A stretch of 64,000 nucleotides of DNA from Thioalkalivibrio sp. ALJ16 (GCF_000377345.1 NZ_KB898042.1:62001-126000); one strand, 5' to 3'; positions 18,962 through 28,614 are shown, counted from the first letter of the stretch. A program made the numbers and translations. Notes: generated by a model from the sequence alone, not told the origin.

Positions 18962-20335
18962 TCAAAACACCCCAACGAGCTGCAGCAGCAGAAGCCCCAG
19001 TGCGCCGGGTGCGGCGTAGCGCAGCAGGAAGCGCCAGAGCCGGAAGCCGGCAGGGGCGAGGGCGAGTTCCTCGCGGCTGATGCGGGCCGGCACGACCCAG
19101 CCGACGAAGGTCGCGATCAGCAGCCCGCCTACTGGCAGCAGCAGGTTGATCGCGGTGTGTTCGAACGCGTGGTAGAGCGTCGGCAGCTCGCGCCCGGCCA
19201 GGGTGATGTCCAGACGCGTCCAGGCGGCACCGGAGAACGAAAACACCGTTGCCAGACTCAGCAGCCAGATGGCGCCGCCGCAGACCAGCGCGGCCAGCAT
19301 CCGCGAGGTGTGCAGGCGTTCGTGGAACAGGTGCACAAAGGCCTGGACACTGGTCATGACGGAACTGAATGCCGCCAGGCTCAGGGTGGCGAAGAACAGG
19401 GTGGTCAGCATGACCCCGGCGGGCGCCGCGGCCAGGGCCAGCGGCAGGGTCTGGAACATCAGCCCCGGGCCCTCGGCCGGGTCCATGTCGAAGCCGAACA
19501 CGACCGGGAAGATCGCCAGACCGGCGATCAGCGCCACAGCGGTGTCCGCCAGTGCGACCCCGATCGCGGTGCGCGCGATCGAGGTCTCCTGCGGCAGGTA
19601 GGCGCCGAACATCATCAGCACGCCCGCGGCCAGGGTCATGGTGAAGAAGGCATGGCCGACCGCGATCAGGACGCCCTGAGCGGTGAGGGCGGAGAAGTCG
19701 GGGCGGAACATGAAGTCCACGGCGCGGGCGGCATCGCCGATCCACAGCCCGCTGACCACGGCCAGGAGCAGCAGTACCAGCAGCAGCGGCATCAGCAGGT
19801 GCAGCCAGCGCTCCAGTCCCCGGCGCAGCCCCAGGGCCACGATTGCGAAGGCGAGAACGACGACCAGGGTGCTCCAGGCAAGCATCTCGCCGGGTGACCC
19901 GGTGAGACCCGCGAACAGCGCGGCCACCGTGTCGCCGCCGGCCCCGGCAAAGGCGCCACTGGCCGCCTTCTGCACATAGGCGAAGGCCCAGCCGGTGATC
20001 ACCACGTAGAAGCCGAGGATCAGGAAGGCGGCGAGCAGACCGAGCCAGCCGACTAGCTGCCACAGGTCATGGGCCCCGCTTTCCCGGGCGACGGCCCGCG
20101 CCGCATAGCCGGGCGAGCGGCGCCCGTGCCGGCCGATCATCACCTCGGCCATCATGATCGGGATGCCGATCAGCGCGATGCAGCTCAGATACACCGCCAG
20201 AAAGGCGCCGCCGCCGTTCTGTCCGAGGATGTAGGGAAACTTCCAGACGTTGCCAAGGCCCACGGCGGAGGCCGTGGCAGCCAGAAAGAAGGCATAGGCA
20301 TGGCTCCAGCGCTGGGCCGTTGCGGCGATGTGCAT
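18962..20335 (-). CDS. sodium-dependent transporter of the neurotransmitter:sodium symporter (SNF) family
   Basis: A 457-residue membrane protein with about 11-12 hydrophobic helices. The first helices show AVGLGNVWKFPYILGQNGGG, the sodium/substrate-binding signature of LeuT-like transporters, and the GIPIMMAEVMIGRHGR loop. It should import an amino acid or amine with Na+. It lies 22 bases downstream of pgm on the same strand and may be cotranscribed. The substrate is not predictable. Several long open frames on the other strand are shadows. Confidence 0.9.
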   Translation of the reverse strand: MHIAATAQRWSHAYAFFLAATASAVGLGNVWKFPYILGQNGGGAFLAVYLSCIALIGIPIMMAEVMIGRHGRRSPGYAARAVARESGAHDLWQLVGWLGLLAAFLILGFYVVITGWAFAYVQKAASGAFAGAGGDTVAALFAGLTGSPGEMLAWSTLVVVLAFAIVALGLRRGLERWLHLLMPLLLVLLLLAVVSGLWIGDAARAVDFMFRPDFSALTAQGVLIAVGHAFFTMTLAAGVLMMFGAYLPQETSIARTAIGVALADTAVALIAGLAIFPVVFGFDMDPAEGPGLMFQTLPLALAAAPAGVMLTTLFFATLSLAAFSSVMTSVQAFVHLFHERLHTSRMLAALVCGGAIWLLSLATVFSFSGAAWTRLDITLAGRELPTLYHAFEHTAINLLLPVGGLLIATFVGWVVPARISREELALAPAGFRLWRFLLRYAAPGALGLLLLQLVGVF

Positions 20336-20357
20336 GGCGCTGGGGGCGTGGCTCCGG

Positions 20358-21995
20358 TCAGGTGATGACGTCGGGCTTCTGGCGGCGGGTGAGGCCAGGG
20401 ATGTCGCCCAGTCGCACAGCGGCGTCGATCAGTGGCCGCAGCAGGACCTGGGGATCGGCATCGAGGTGATCGGGGTGGGTCTCGTGCTGCTCGATATACA
20501 GGCGCAGGGTGGCCCCCTCGGTGCCGGTGCCGGACAGCCGGAACACGATGCGGGCCCCGCCCTCGAACAGCACGCGCAGGCCCTGGTGTTCGGTCAGGCT
20601 GTCGTCGACCGGATCGCGGTAGGCAAAGTCGTCGGCCGCCGCCACCCGCATGCCCGCGAGGGACTGGCCGGGGAGGACCGAGAGCTGGTCACGGATGCGG
20701 GCCATGACCTGTTCCGCGCGTTCGCTTTCCACTTCTTCGTAGTCATGCCGCGTGTAGTAGTGGCGGCCGTACTGGCGCCAGTGGTCGCGCACGATTTCCT
20801 CCACCGACTGGCGGCGCGCGGCCAGCAGGTCGAGCCAGAACAGCACGGCCCAGAGACCGTCCTTTTCCCGCACGTGGTCGGAGCTGGTGCCGAAGCTTTC
20901 CTCCCCGCACAGGCGGATGCGGCCGTCGTCCAGCAGGTTGCCGAAGAACTTCCAGCCGGTGGGTGTCTCGTAGCAGGGGATGCCCATGGCCCGTGCGACG
21001 GCATCCACGGCCTGGCTGGTGGGCATGCTGCGGGCCACGCCCTTCAGCCCGTCGGCGAAGGCCGGGATCAGGTGTGCGTTTGCGGCCATCACCGCGAGGC
21101 TGTCCGAGGGCGTCACGAAGAAGTGGCGGCCCAGGATCATGTTGCGGTCGCCGTCGCCATCGGAGGCGGCGCCGAAATCAGGGGCATTGCGTCCGAACAG
21201 GGCCTCGCGCAGTTCGCGCGCATGCGACAGGTTCGGGTCCGGGTGGCGGCCGCCGAAGTCGGCCAGCGGTTCCGCGCGCAGGATGATCTCGGGGGAGGCG
21301 CCCAGCCGCTTCACCAGGATCTCCTCGGCGTAAGGGCCGGTGACCGCGTGCATGGCATCAAAGCGCATGTCGAAGTGGTCGGAACGCAGCAGCTCGCCAA
21401 TACGCTCGAAGTTGAACAGCGTGGCCATGGCATCGGCATAGGGCACCACCGGGTCCAGGATCTCCACCTGCATCTCGCCCAGTTTCTGGGTGTGGAGGTG
21501 GTCAATGTCCACGTGTTCCGCCCCGTTGACGATACGGTAGTGGCTCAGGGCGGTGCTGCGTGCGTGGATGGCATCGGTCACCGCCGGGGTGGCCGGGCCG
21601 CCATTGGCGGTGTTCAGCTTTACGCCGAAGTCGCCCTCCGGGCCCCCGGGGTTGTGCGAGGCGGAGAGGATCAGCGCGCCGGTGGCGCCGCGGCTGCGGA
21701 TCAGATGGGAAGCGGCCGGCGTAGACAGCAGCCCGCCGAGGCCCACGGCGACCTTCTGCGCACCGTTCGCTGCCGCCATGCGCAGGATGACCTGGATGGC
21801 CTCGCGGTTGTGGAAGCGGCCATCCCCGCCCAGCAGCAGTTCGCCCTCGAGCAGCTCCGGGCAGGCATCGAAGATGCTCTGAATGAAGTTCTCGAGATAG
21901 TGCGGCTGGCGGAACTGCCGGACGCGCTTGCGCAGCCCCGAGGTGCCGGGTTTCTGGTCGGGGAAGGGGCGAGTCGTGACGACGCTGATATCCAT
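20358..21995 (-). CDS. pgm: alpha-D-glucose phosphate-specific phosphoglucomutase
   Basis: A 545-residue phosphohexomutase that interconverts glucose-1-phosphate and glucose-6-phosphate. The catalytic phosphoserine loop is ILSASHNPGGP, the metal loop ASDGDGDRNMI, the sugar-specificity loop CGEESFGTSSDHVREKDG and the phosphate-binding loop RLSGTGTEGATLRLY. These are the signatures of the PgmA/eukaryotic-type enzyme, not of the bifunctional AlgC type. Glucose-1-phosphate from this enzyme would feed UDP-glucose and, through Ugd (46025-47191), UDP-glucuronate for the polysaccharide locus. It is divergent from the DUF1249 gene. Confidence 0.95.
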   Translation of the reverse strand: MDISVVTTRPFPDQKPGTSGLRKRVRQFRQPHYLENFIQSIFDACPELLEGELLLGGDGRFHNREAIQVILRMAAANGAQKVAVGLGGLLSTPAASHLIRSRGATGALILSASHNPGGPEGDFGVKLNTANGGPATPAVTDAIHARSTALSHYRIVNGAEHVDIDHLHTQKLGEMQVEILDPVVPYADAMATLFNFERIGELLRSDHFDMRFDAMHAVTGPYAEEILVKRLGASPEIILRAEPLADFGGRHPDPNLSHARELREALFGRNAPDFGAASDGDGDRNMILGRHFFVTPSDSLAVMAANAHLIPAFADGLKGVARSMPTSQAVDAVARAMGIPCYETPTGWKFFGNLLDDGRIRLCGEESFGTSSDHVREKDGLWAVLFWLDLLAARRQSVEEIVRDHWRQYGRHYYTRHDYEEVESERAEQVMARIRDQLSVLPGQSLAGMRVAAADDFAYRDPVDDSLTEHQGLRVLFEGGARIVFRLSGTGTEGATLRLYIEQHETHPDHLDADPQVLLRPLIDAAVRLGDIPGLTRRQKPDVIT

Positions 21996-22108
21996 GGGCC
22001 GAGCATCCTTGTTGTTCCGTTCGACGTTACCAAAAAGCCCCCGGGGTGTCCCGCCTTCCGGTGCTGGTGCTCGCGGCGGGGCGTGCGCGGGCTGTTAGAC
22101 TGCGCGAC

Positions 22109-22591
22109 ATGCTGCTGGAACGCCGTAACCCCGCTCACCTCGACCCCCGGCCCGCGAGCTTCGCGGCGTTGATGGAGATGTACGAGGATAACTACCTTGC
22201 GCTGCGGCGCCTGTGCCCGGAGCCGGCGGGGCTGCCGCCGCGCTCGGTGTCGCGGGTGGCGGGGGCGCTGGACCTGCACCTGGAGGTGCTGGAGCGCACG
22301 CGTTACACCACGACCCTGCACCTGACCTATCACTTCGATCACCAGGGCGAGCAGCGCCGGCAGCCGGACATGCGGGTGCGCATGTTCCACGATGCGCACC
22401 AGGCCGAGGTGCTGGAGCTGCACTGCCGCCGCATCGGGGAGGACCTGGCGGCGGAGATGCGTACCGGGCACCCGGGTCTGCTGTGTCGCTGGCGCCACAA
22501 CCGCTTCCTCTACAAGTGGCTGCGTTACTGCCTGCGCCAGGGCCACCGATTTCGCGCGGATGCCGGCCCGGAGGTGGTTGCCCTGGACTGA
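22109..22591 (+). CDS. DUF1249 (YqiB-like) protein
   Basis: A 160-residue cytoplasmic protein of the DUF1249 family, of unknown function. The start at 22109 gives MLLERRNPAHLDPRPASFAA; the family has a similar YVPDL..FM.LYE.NY.rL..L pattern, seen here as SFAALMEMYEDNYLALRRL. The C-terminal WRHNRFLYKWLRYCLRQGHRF block is also family-like. The frame is open a further 21 codons upstream, but those residues look like leader. The gene is divergent from pgm. Confidence 0.75.
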   Translation: MLLERRNPAHLDPRPASFAALMEMYEDNYLALRRLCPEPAGLPPRSVSRVAGALDLHLEVLERTRYTTTLHLTYHFDHQGEQRRQPDMRVRMFHDAHQAEVLELHCRRIGEDLAAEMRTGHPGLLCRWRHNRFLYKWLRYCLRQGHRFRADAGPEVVALD

Positions 22592-22642
22592 TCGGGGCGA
22601 TCCCGGCCGCCGGCCCCGGCAGCCGCGGCGGGCGCGACGGTT

Positions 22643-24784
22643 CTACTGGCAGGTGGCCGTTGCGGCCACCAGATCGCCGTTGGTCAGCAGGGCATGCAGG
22701 GGCGCCGGCGGGCTGAACAGGAAACCCTGCATCATCGGACACTCCAGGCGCTGCAGGTAGTCGCGGTGGGCCTCGGTCTCCACGCCCTCGGCCACAATGT
22801 TCATTTGCAGGCCGCGCGCCATGGAGATGATGGCATTGACGATGCAGGCCTCGTCCTCCTGGCAGATCGTGTGGGTAAAGCTGCGGTCGATCTTGAGCGT
22901 GTGGATCGGCAGCTTCTGCAGGTAGCTGAGCGACGAGTAGCCGGTGCCGAAGTCGTCCACTGCGATCTGCACGCCGGCGGCGCACAGGCGGTTCAGCTTG
23001 TGCACCGTGTCCACGGTGTCGCTCATCAGCAGGTTCTCGGTGATCTCGACCTCCAGGAGATCGGGCGGGAACCCGGTTTCTCCCAGGATCCCGAGGAAAT
23101 CCTCCACGAAGTCGTCGCGTTCGACCAGCACCGGTGAGAGGTTGATCGCCAGGCGCAGCTCTGGGCGGCCCTCGCGGTTGTGATGAAGGATCTCGCGGAT
23201 CGCGGTGCGCAGGGTCAGACGGTCCAGCTCCACGATCAGGCGGGTCTCCTCGGCGATGGCGATGAATTCCGCCGGTCCCAGCAGGCCGAGTCGGGGGTGA
23301 TCCCAGCGCACCAGGGCCTCGACGCCGACCATCAGCCCGCTGTGGGTGTCGATCTGGGGTTGATAGAGGATGTGAAACTCGTCGCGGTCCAGGGCGCGGC
23401 GCATGTCCTGTTCCAGTTGCAGGCGCTGCGGCGGGTGTCCGCCCATCTCCGGGCTGTACAGGCGCACGCCGGTGCGGCCGGTGCTCTTCTCGCGGTACAT
23501 CGCGATGTCGGCGTTCTTGATCAGGGCCTCGAGGTTGTCGCCCGCATCGGGGTAGATGGCAATGCCGATGCTGGCCCCGACGAACAGCTCGTGTTCGCCG
23601 ATCTCGAACGGGGCCTGCAGGCTCTCCAGGATCTTGTCGGCCACATGCACTGCCGCGTCGTTGTCGGCAAGCCCGGGGATCAGCAGGGTGAATTCGTCGC
23701 CACCGAAGCGCGACAGGGTGTCGCCCTTGCGGATGCAGTCCTGCAGGCGCTGCGCCACGCCCTGGAGCAGCCGGTCGCCCACGGTGTGTCCCAGGGAGTC
23801 GTTGATGACCTTGAAGCGGTTGAGGTCGATGAACAGCACGGCCAGGCGGGTACCGGATCGCTGCGCGTGGGAAATGGCGACATCCACGCGATCGCGGAAC
23901 AGCGCGCGGTTGGGCAGTCGCGTCAGCAGGTCATGGTAGGCCTGGAAGTTGATGAAGGCCTCGGATTCCTTGCGGTCGGTGATGTCCCGCGCGGTGCCGT
24001 AGGTCAGGGCCTCATGGCCGCCGTGGTCGTGTGTCTCCCCGGCGCCGGCCGGCCATACCGCGACCTCGAAGAAGCGCCGGGTGCGCGAGTGGCGGGCGGG
24101 CCGCAGGGCCAGTTCCACCGAACGCAGGTGGGTCTGGCGGTTGCGCGCCTGGTCGAAGAAATACTCCGCCTTGTCGCGTTCGTCGGCCTCGACCAGATCC
24201 AGCACCGAGGTCTCCAGCAGGTCCTGGCGTGAATACCCGAGCAGCTCGTGGACCCGCGAATTCACGAAGCGAAAGCGCTTGTCGGCGTCCAGGATGAAGA
24301 CGATATCCGGCGAGTTGTTCACGATCACCCGGTGCAGACGCTCGGACTGTTCCAGACGCGCGCGCATCGCGCGGTTGGTGTCTTCCAGCACCTTGCGCTG
24401 CAGGGCGTTGCGCACGGTGGCCATCAGTTCGGCCGGTTCGTAGGGCTTTTTCAGGTAGTCGTGGGCACCTTCGCGCAGGGCACCGGCGACATCTTCAACC
24501 GTGCTGTTGCCGCTGACGACCACGGTGAGCGTCTCCAGGTCCGCCGCGCGCATGAAGCGCAGCACGTCGACCCCGCCGAGACCGGGCATGCTCAGGTCCA
24601 GCAGCAGCAGGTCGAAGGACTCCTGGCGCAGGGCCTCGATGGCGGCGCCGCCACCGTTGGCGGTATGTACGGGATAGCCCTCGAGGCTGAGCAGCTGCCG
24701 CAGGCTTTCCAGCAGCCCGGGGTCGTCGTCGGCAATCAGGATGCGTACGGACTTCGGATCAGGGGTCGCGTCGCGTTCGGTCAT
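22643..24784 (-). CDS. response regulator with PAS, GGDEF and EAL domains (c-di-GMP turnover)
   Basis: A 713-residue composite regulator. A receiver domain (residues ~12-125) has the acidic pocket DDD at 19-21, phospho-acceptor D63 (LLLLDLSMPG) and the KKP lysine. A PAS domain (~145-270) follows, then GGDEF (RFGGDEFTLLI, intact active site) and EAL (EALVRWDHP, DDFGTGYSSLSYL, EGVET, intact metal ligands). Both cyclase and phosphodiesterase sites look competent, so the net activity is uncertain. It lies 27 bases downstream of the HDOD/histidine kinase gene and is very likely its partner. Confidence 0.92.
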   Translation of the reverse strand: MTERDATPDPKSVRILIADDDPGLLESLRQLLSLEGYPVHTANGGGAAIEALRQESFDLLLLDLSMPGLGGVDVLRFMRAADLETLTVVVSGNSTVEDVAGALREGAHDYLKKPYEPAELMATVRNALQRKVLEDTNRAMRARLEQSERLHRVIVNNSPDIVFILDADKRFRFVNSRVHELLGYSRQDLLETSVLDLVEADERDKAEYFFDQARNRQTHLRSVELALRPARHSRTRRFFEVAVWPAGAGETHDHGGHEALTYGTARDITDRKESEAFINFQAYHDLLTRLPNRALFRDRVDVAISHAQRSGTRLAVLFIDLNRFKVINDSLGHTVGDRLLQGVAQRLQDCIRKGDTLSRFGGDEFTLLIPGLADNDAAVHVADKILESLQAPFEIGEHELFVGASIGIAIYPDAGDNLEALIKNADIAMYREKSTGRTGVRLYSPEMGGHPPQRLQLEQDMRRALDRDEFHILYQPQIDTHSGLMVGVEALVRWDHPRLGLLGPAEFIAIAEETRLIVELDRLTLRTAIREILHHNREGRPELRLAINLSPVLVERDDFVEDFLGILGETGFPPDLLEVEITENLLMSDTVDTVHKLNRLCAAGVQIAVDDFGTGYSSLSYLQKLPIHTLKIDRSFTHTICQEDEACIVNAIISMARGLQMNIVAEGVETEAHRDYLQRLECPMMQGFLFSPPAPLHALLTNGDLVAATATCQ

Positions 24785-24811
24785 CGTGGCCTCGGGGTCA
24801 ATGGGGCATGG

Positions 24812-26941
24812 TCATGTCCGCATCGTCCCTGATGAGGCGCTGCCCGTGCCTGCCGGCGGCAGGGGCAGGGCAAGGTCAAAGCGCGTCCCGGCGCTTGTGC
24901 TGGTGAAGGCAAGCCCCGCCCCGATCTCCTCGGTCAGGCGCTTGACGATACTGAGCCCGAGACCGGAGTGGCCGCTGCCCTTGGTCGATGCGACCGGCGC
25001 GAAGGCCGCGGCCTGGATCTCGGGCGGCAGGCCCGGCCCGCGGTCGGCCACCGAAAGCGGCACCACCCGGCGCCCGCTGACCGTGGTCGGGGCGCGCGTG
25101 GCAATGGTGATCTCGCCACCGGAGGGCTGCGCCTCCGCGGCGTTCTTCAGCAGGTTGGTCAGGATCTGGCGCAGGTGGTCGGCCGGCACTGTCAGGGGCG
25201 GGTCCGCCGGGGTCAGATCGAGATGGAGGCGGATATTGCGGGTCCGGCACAGCGAGCCGTCGACGATGTCCGCGATCTGGCGCACCAGGCCGTTCAGCGA
25301 GGCCGGACCGTTGTCGTCGGCGGGTACGGCGTCCGGGTCCCGCAGTCGCAGCAGAATGCGGCCGACGCGATCGATCTCGTCCTTGATCAGACCCAGTTCG
25401 TGCCGGGCCTCGTGCTCCTCGCCCAGCTTGCGGTGCAGCACGCCGAGATAGTTCTGGATGATGCTGAGGGGGTTGCCGGCCTCGTGTACCGTCTCGCGGA
25501 TGCGCTGCATGTCCTCGCTCGGGGCGGCGGGGGGTGGCGCAGCGCGGGCGAGTGCTCGGGCGATCTCGCGGGCAAGCGAGCGGATGAAGTCGCTGCGGGC
25601 CTCCAGGGTCTCGGCCTCGTGCTGGCTCAGGCCCAGGATCAGCACCCCGGCGGGCTGGTCACCATCGGCCAGCAGGGGATAGCTCCACAGCCGTTCGGCC
25701 TCGCACAGGCGGAACAGCTGCTGATCGATGACCGGGAGTCCGGCGGCATTGTCCTCTTCGTGGCGCAGGATTTCGCGGTCCAGCAGGGTGTCCGTGACCA
25801 GGCTGCGCCCGGGCAGCAGGGGCAGTGTGAAATCGGGCGTTTCCTCGTCCTCTACCCAGGCACTGACCGACTGCTGGTCGGCGTCCATCAGGAACAGCAG
25901 CGACTGGCTGATCCCGAGGGTCAGATACAGGGCGCGCCGCGCCGCTAGGCAGCGTTCCTGCAGACTGGCGGCGCGCGCCATCTCGGCGTTGATCCGTTCC
26001 AGCTCGGTCAGGTCGCGCACCCGCATGCCGAGGGCCCGCTCGGCCGCGCGGTCGGAGGCCTCCGGACCGGACTCGGCCGCGGCTGCGCTGGGCGCCAGTT
26101 CAATCTCCAGCGCGCCGGCCACGCGACGCACATCCTCGTCGGCGCGGTTACGTAGCTCGCGCGCCAGGCCTTCGTTCAGCCCGAATAGCGTATCCGCCGC
26201 GGCCAGGGCCGCCTCGTTACACTCGGGTTCGGCGGCTGCGGACAGCGTGGCGGGCAGGCAGACGAGGGCGTGGGCGAGGTTCACCAGCTTGACCAGGTGA
26301 TGGGCATCGCGCACCCGCTCGGCCGGTTCCAGGTGATAGCGCACGGCGTCCGCCAGGAACCGGCCCAGCCCCCAGGCCTCCAGGCAGTCTCCCCCCAGCT
26401 CGCCATAGTGACGGCCGTAGGTCTCGCGTTCAGTCGCGATCAGGTGCGGGTCGTCCGTGGCCGTTTGCAGGATCGGCCAGTAGTGCCCCTCGTCCTCCGC
26501 GAGCCGCACCAGACGACCGACATCGATCAGCAGTCCGGCGAGGTAGGCCTCCTCGGGACGCGGGTAGCGGGTGAGTGTCGCCAGGGCCTGTGCCAGTCCG
26601 GCGCAGGTCAGGGAGCGGCGCCAGACGATGCGGACATACGCGCGATGCCGCATGCCGAACGCACCGAACAGCTGCTGGATGGCCGCCGTCAGCGCGAGGC
26701 TGCGGACGGTATCCAGACCGAGGCTGAACAGGGCACGGTCGATGGTGCGACAGGGCGATCCGCGGAAATAGAAAGGGGAATTGGCGGCCTGCAGCAGGCG
26801 GCTGGACATGCCGGCATCCTGCAGGATCGCGCGCGCCAGGGACTGGAAATCGGCCTCGTCGGCCTGGGTGGCATCGAGCACGGCGCTCAGGGCCTGGGGC
26901 AGGCTGGGCAGACCCTCCGTTGCCGTGTTGACCCTCGCCAT
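24812..26941 (-). CDS. HDOD-domain hybrid sensor with GAF-like region and histidine kinase
   Basis: A 709-residue signalling protein. An HDOD domain fills residues ~1-220 (LPSLPQALSAVLDA, ILQDAGMSSRLLQAANSPFY, EEAYLAGLLIDVGRL), a GAF-like sensor region follows (~330-465), then a kinase core with phospho-acceptor H486 in RETVHEAGNPLSIIQNYL, an N box (LLKNAAEAQPSG), G1 (VADRGPGLPP) and G2 (GSGHSGLGLSIVK). No membrane segment is seen, so sensing is cytoplasmic. The start at 26941 has GGGGAG upstream; a longer open frame would run into the divergent regulatory region. It precedes the GGDEF/EAL response regulator on the same strand. Confidence 0.88.
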   Translation of the reverse strand: MARVNTATEGLPSLPQALSAVLDATQADEADFQSLARAILQDAGMSSRLLQAANSPFYFRGSPCRTIDRALFSLGLDTVRSLALTAAIQQLFGAFGMRHRAYVRIVWRRSLTCAGLAQALATLTRYPRPEEAYLAGLLIDVGRLVRLAEDEGHYWPILQTATDDPHLIATERETYGRHYGELGGDCLEAWGLGRFLADAVRYHLEPAERVRDAHHLVKLVNLAHALVCLPATLSAAAEPECNEAALAAADTLFGLNEGLARELRNRADEDVRRVAGALEIELAPSAAAAESGPEASDRAAERALGMRVRDLTELERINAEMARAASLQERCLAARRALYLTLGISQSLLFLMDADQQSVSAWVEDEETPDFTLPLLPGRSLVTDTLLDREILRHEEDNAAGLPVIDQQLFRLCEAERLWSYPLLADGDQPAGVLILGLSQHEAETLEARSDFIRSLAREIARALARAAPPPAAPSEDMQRIRETVHEAGNPLSIIQNYLGVLHRKLGEEHEARHELGLIKDEIDRVGRILLRLRDPDAVPADDNGPASLNGLVRQIADIVDGSLCRTRNIRLHLDLTPADPPLTVPADHLRQILTNLLKNAAEAQPSGGEITIATRAPTTVSGRRVVPLSVADRGPGLPPEIQAAAFAPVASTKGSGHSGLGLSIVKRLTEEIGAGLAFTSTSAGTRFDLALPLPPAGTGSASSGTMRT

Positions 26942-27052
26942 TGCACTCCCCGGTGGTGATGCGGGCGGCCCGTCGTCCTCACGGACCGATGTCCGGGCAC
27001 GGCGCGCCAAACAGGTTTGGTCGCGGGCGCCGGCCCGGTACGGATACCCGAC

Positions 27053-27058
27053 TATAAT
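27053..27058 (+). promoter_or_regulatory. perfect TATAAT -10 hexamer upstream of the MinD-like gene
   Basis: TATAAT lies 116 bases upstream of the chosen MinD-like start in the gap divergent from the kinase gene. No convincing -35 is visible at 16-19 bases, so the promoter call is tentative. Confidence 0.3.
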
Positions 27059-27173
27059 GGGCGGTCTTGCCGGGTGCCAGCAAATGGGGTAGACCCGGCG
27101 TGAGTTCGTCGTCATTCTTTAGGTTGATGTTGCCAGGCTGCCAATGCCGATGAATGCGAAGCAGGGAGTCCTG

Positions 27174-28565
27174 ATGCCGGATCGGATTGCCCCAGCGGAA
27201 GCCCCCTCCGCCGGCCGCGCACGGCCGCGCGTGCTCACCGTCGCCAGCGGCAAGGGCGGGGTGGGCAAATCGAGCATCGCGGTGAACCTCGGGATTACGC
27301 TGGCGCGGCGCGGCCGGCGTGTGTGCATCCTGGATGGGGATACCGGGCTGGCCAACGTCAATATCCTGCTGGGGCTGCGTCCGGCGCGGGGGCTGGCCGA
27401 GGTGCTCGCAGGCGAATGCGGGATCGAGGAGGTGCTGCTGGAGGGACCGCACGGGTTGCGGATCATCCCCGGGGCCAGCGGCCTGCGCGAGTATGCCGAG
27501 CTGTCACCCGCGCAACAGCGGCGCCTGGTGGACGAGCTGGCCCGTATCGAGCCCGATTTCGATGACCTGCTGCTGGATACCGCCGCCGGTATCGGCGCGA
27601 CCACCCTGGATTTCCTCGCCGCCGGTCACCAGGTCCTGCTGGTGCTGACCCCGGAGCCGACCTCGCTGACGGATGCCTTCTCCCTGCTCAAGCTGGCCCT
27701 GCGCCAGCAGGCCCTGGAGGTGCGGGTGATCGTCAACATGGTGGCGGACGTGGCCGAGGCGCGCAGTGTGTTCCAGCGTTTCGCCAATGCCGCGGAAAAG
27801 TACCTGCACACGCGGGTCGAGTTCTTTGGTTTTATCCAGCGCGACGAGAGCCTGCGCTCCGCGGTTACGCTGCAGCATCCGGTGGCACTGTTCGCGGAGG
27901 ATGACCCGTCGGCGCGGCCGTTCCAGCGCCTGGCCGATGCGCTGGAAGAGGATGTGCCGGCGCCGGATGCGATGCCGCTGAGCCGCTTCTGGGGCGCGCA
28001 TCTCGCCCCGGAGGCCGAGCCGCCGCCCGCATCGTCGGCTCCCGGGGCTGAGCCAGAGTCCGGGGCGGCGGCCGATCCTGCCCCCGAGGGGGCCCCGGCC
28101 GCGGCCGCCGATCCGGCCATTAGCGTGGTGGTGGATGCGGAGCCGTCCGATGTGCCCGATGCGCCCAATGCGCCCAATGCGCCCAATGCGCTCGATGCAC
28201 TGCACCAGGCCTTCGAGCGCAGCCTGCGCGAAGCCAGTCCCGAATCCCTGGGGGCCGCACTCGATGAACTGCAGGCCCGCTACCGCGCCCTGGCCGCGGC
28301 GCCTGATCGCGTCGAGCGCCAGTCGCGCGTGGATACGCCCGATCCCCGATCGGCCCGCGTGGAGTCGGCGCCTGCCGCGACCCCGCCACCCGATTTCGGC
28401 TGGCGCGCCGCTGCTGCGGAGTCCGCGCCAGTCACCGGGTCGGGCCGTCTGCCGGGCTATGACCACGAGCGTTTCGGCTGCCAGGATGCGCTGGCGGAAC
28501 GTCTGCGCCAGCGGACGGACGCGGACCTGGATCTCGCGGCATTCCTGCGCCGACTATCGGACTGA
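27174..28565 (+). CDS. orphan MinD/FlhG-like P-loop ATPase with Ala/Pro-rich C-terminal extension
   Basis: A 463-residue protein. The ParA/MinD ATPase domain occupies residues ~20-265: deviant Walker A TVASGKGGVGKSSIAVN, switch LDGDTGLANVN, and DDLLLDTAAGIG. The GLANVNILLGL pattern is FlhG-like. Unlike FlhG of normal size (~290 residues) it has about 190 further residues, mostly Ala/Pro/Glu-rich and including a 9-bp tandem repeat, ending in a short conserved-looking helix (DALAERLRQRTDADLDLAAFLRRL). No flagellar, min or chemosensory genes are near. The start at 27174 has GGGAG six bases upstream; an ATG ten codons earlier is the alternative. Confidence 0.8.
   Translation: MPDRIAPAEAPSAGRARPRVLTVASGKGGVGKSSIAVNLGITLARRGRRVCILDGDTGLANVNILLGLRPARGLAEVLAGECGIEEVLLEGPHGLRIIPGASGLREYAELSPAQQRRLVDELARIEPDFDDLLLDTAAGIGATTLDFLAAGHQVLLVLTPEPTSLTDAFSLLKLALRQQALEVRVIVNMVADVAEARSVFQRFANAAEKYLHTRVEFFGFIQRDESLRSAVTLQHPVALFAEDDPSARPFQRLADALEEDVPAPDAMPLSRFWGAHLAPEAEPPPASSAPGAEPESGAAADPAPEGAPAAAADPAISVVVDAEPSDVPDAPNAPNAPNALDALHQAFERSLREASPESLGAALDELQARYRALAAAPDRVERQSRVDTPDPRSARVESAPAATPPPDFGWRAAAAESAPVTGSGRLPGYDHERFGCQDALAERLRQRTDADLDLAAFLRRLSD
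28152..28196 (+). repeat. five-unit 9-bp tandem repeat inside the MinD-like gene
   Basis: Units read GTGCCCGAT, three identical GCGCCCAAT, then GCGCTCGAT. They encode VPD-APN-APN-APN-ALD in frame, so copy-number change would alter linker length without frameshift. Confidence 0.85.
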
Positions 28566-28614
28566 ATAGCTCCAGTCCACGCCACCCCGTGGACAACCTA
28601 TTGAGAGATCAGAC

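Noticed and set aside
20328-22172. 614-codon open frame on the plus strand opposite pgm
   Set aside because: pgm has all family motifs; the antisense translation has none.
27059-27170. possible riboswitch in the leader of the MinD-like gene (GGGTAGACCCGG)
   Set aside because: I could not fit the c-di-GMP or another known riboswitch consensus.
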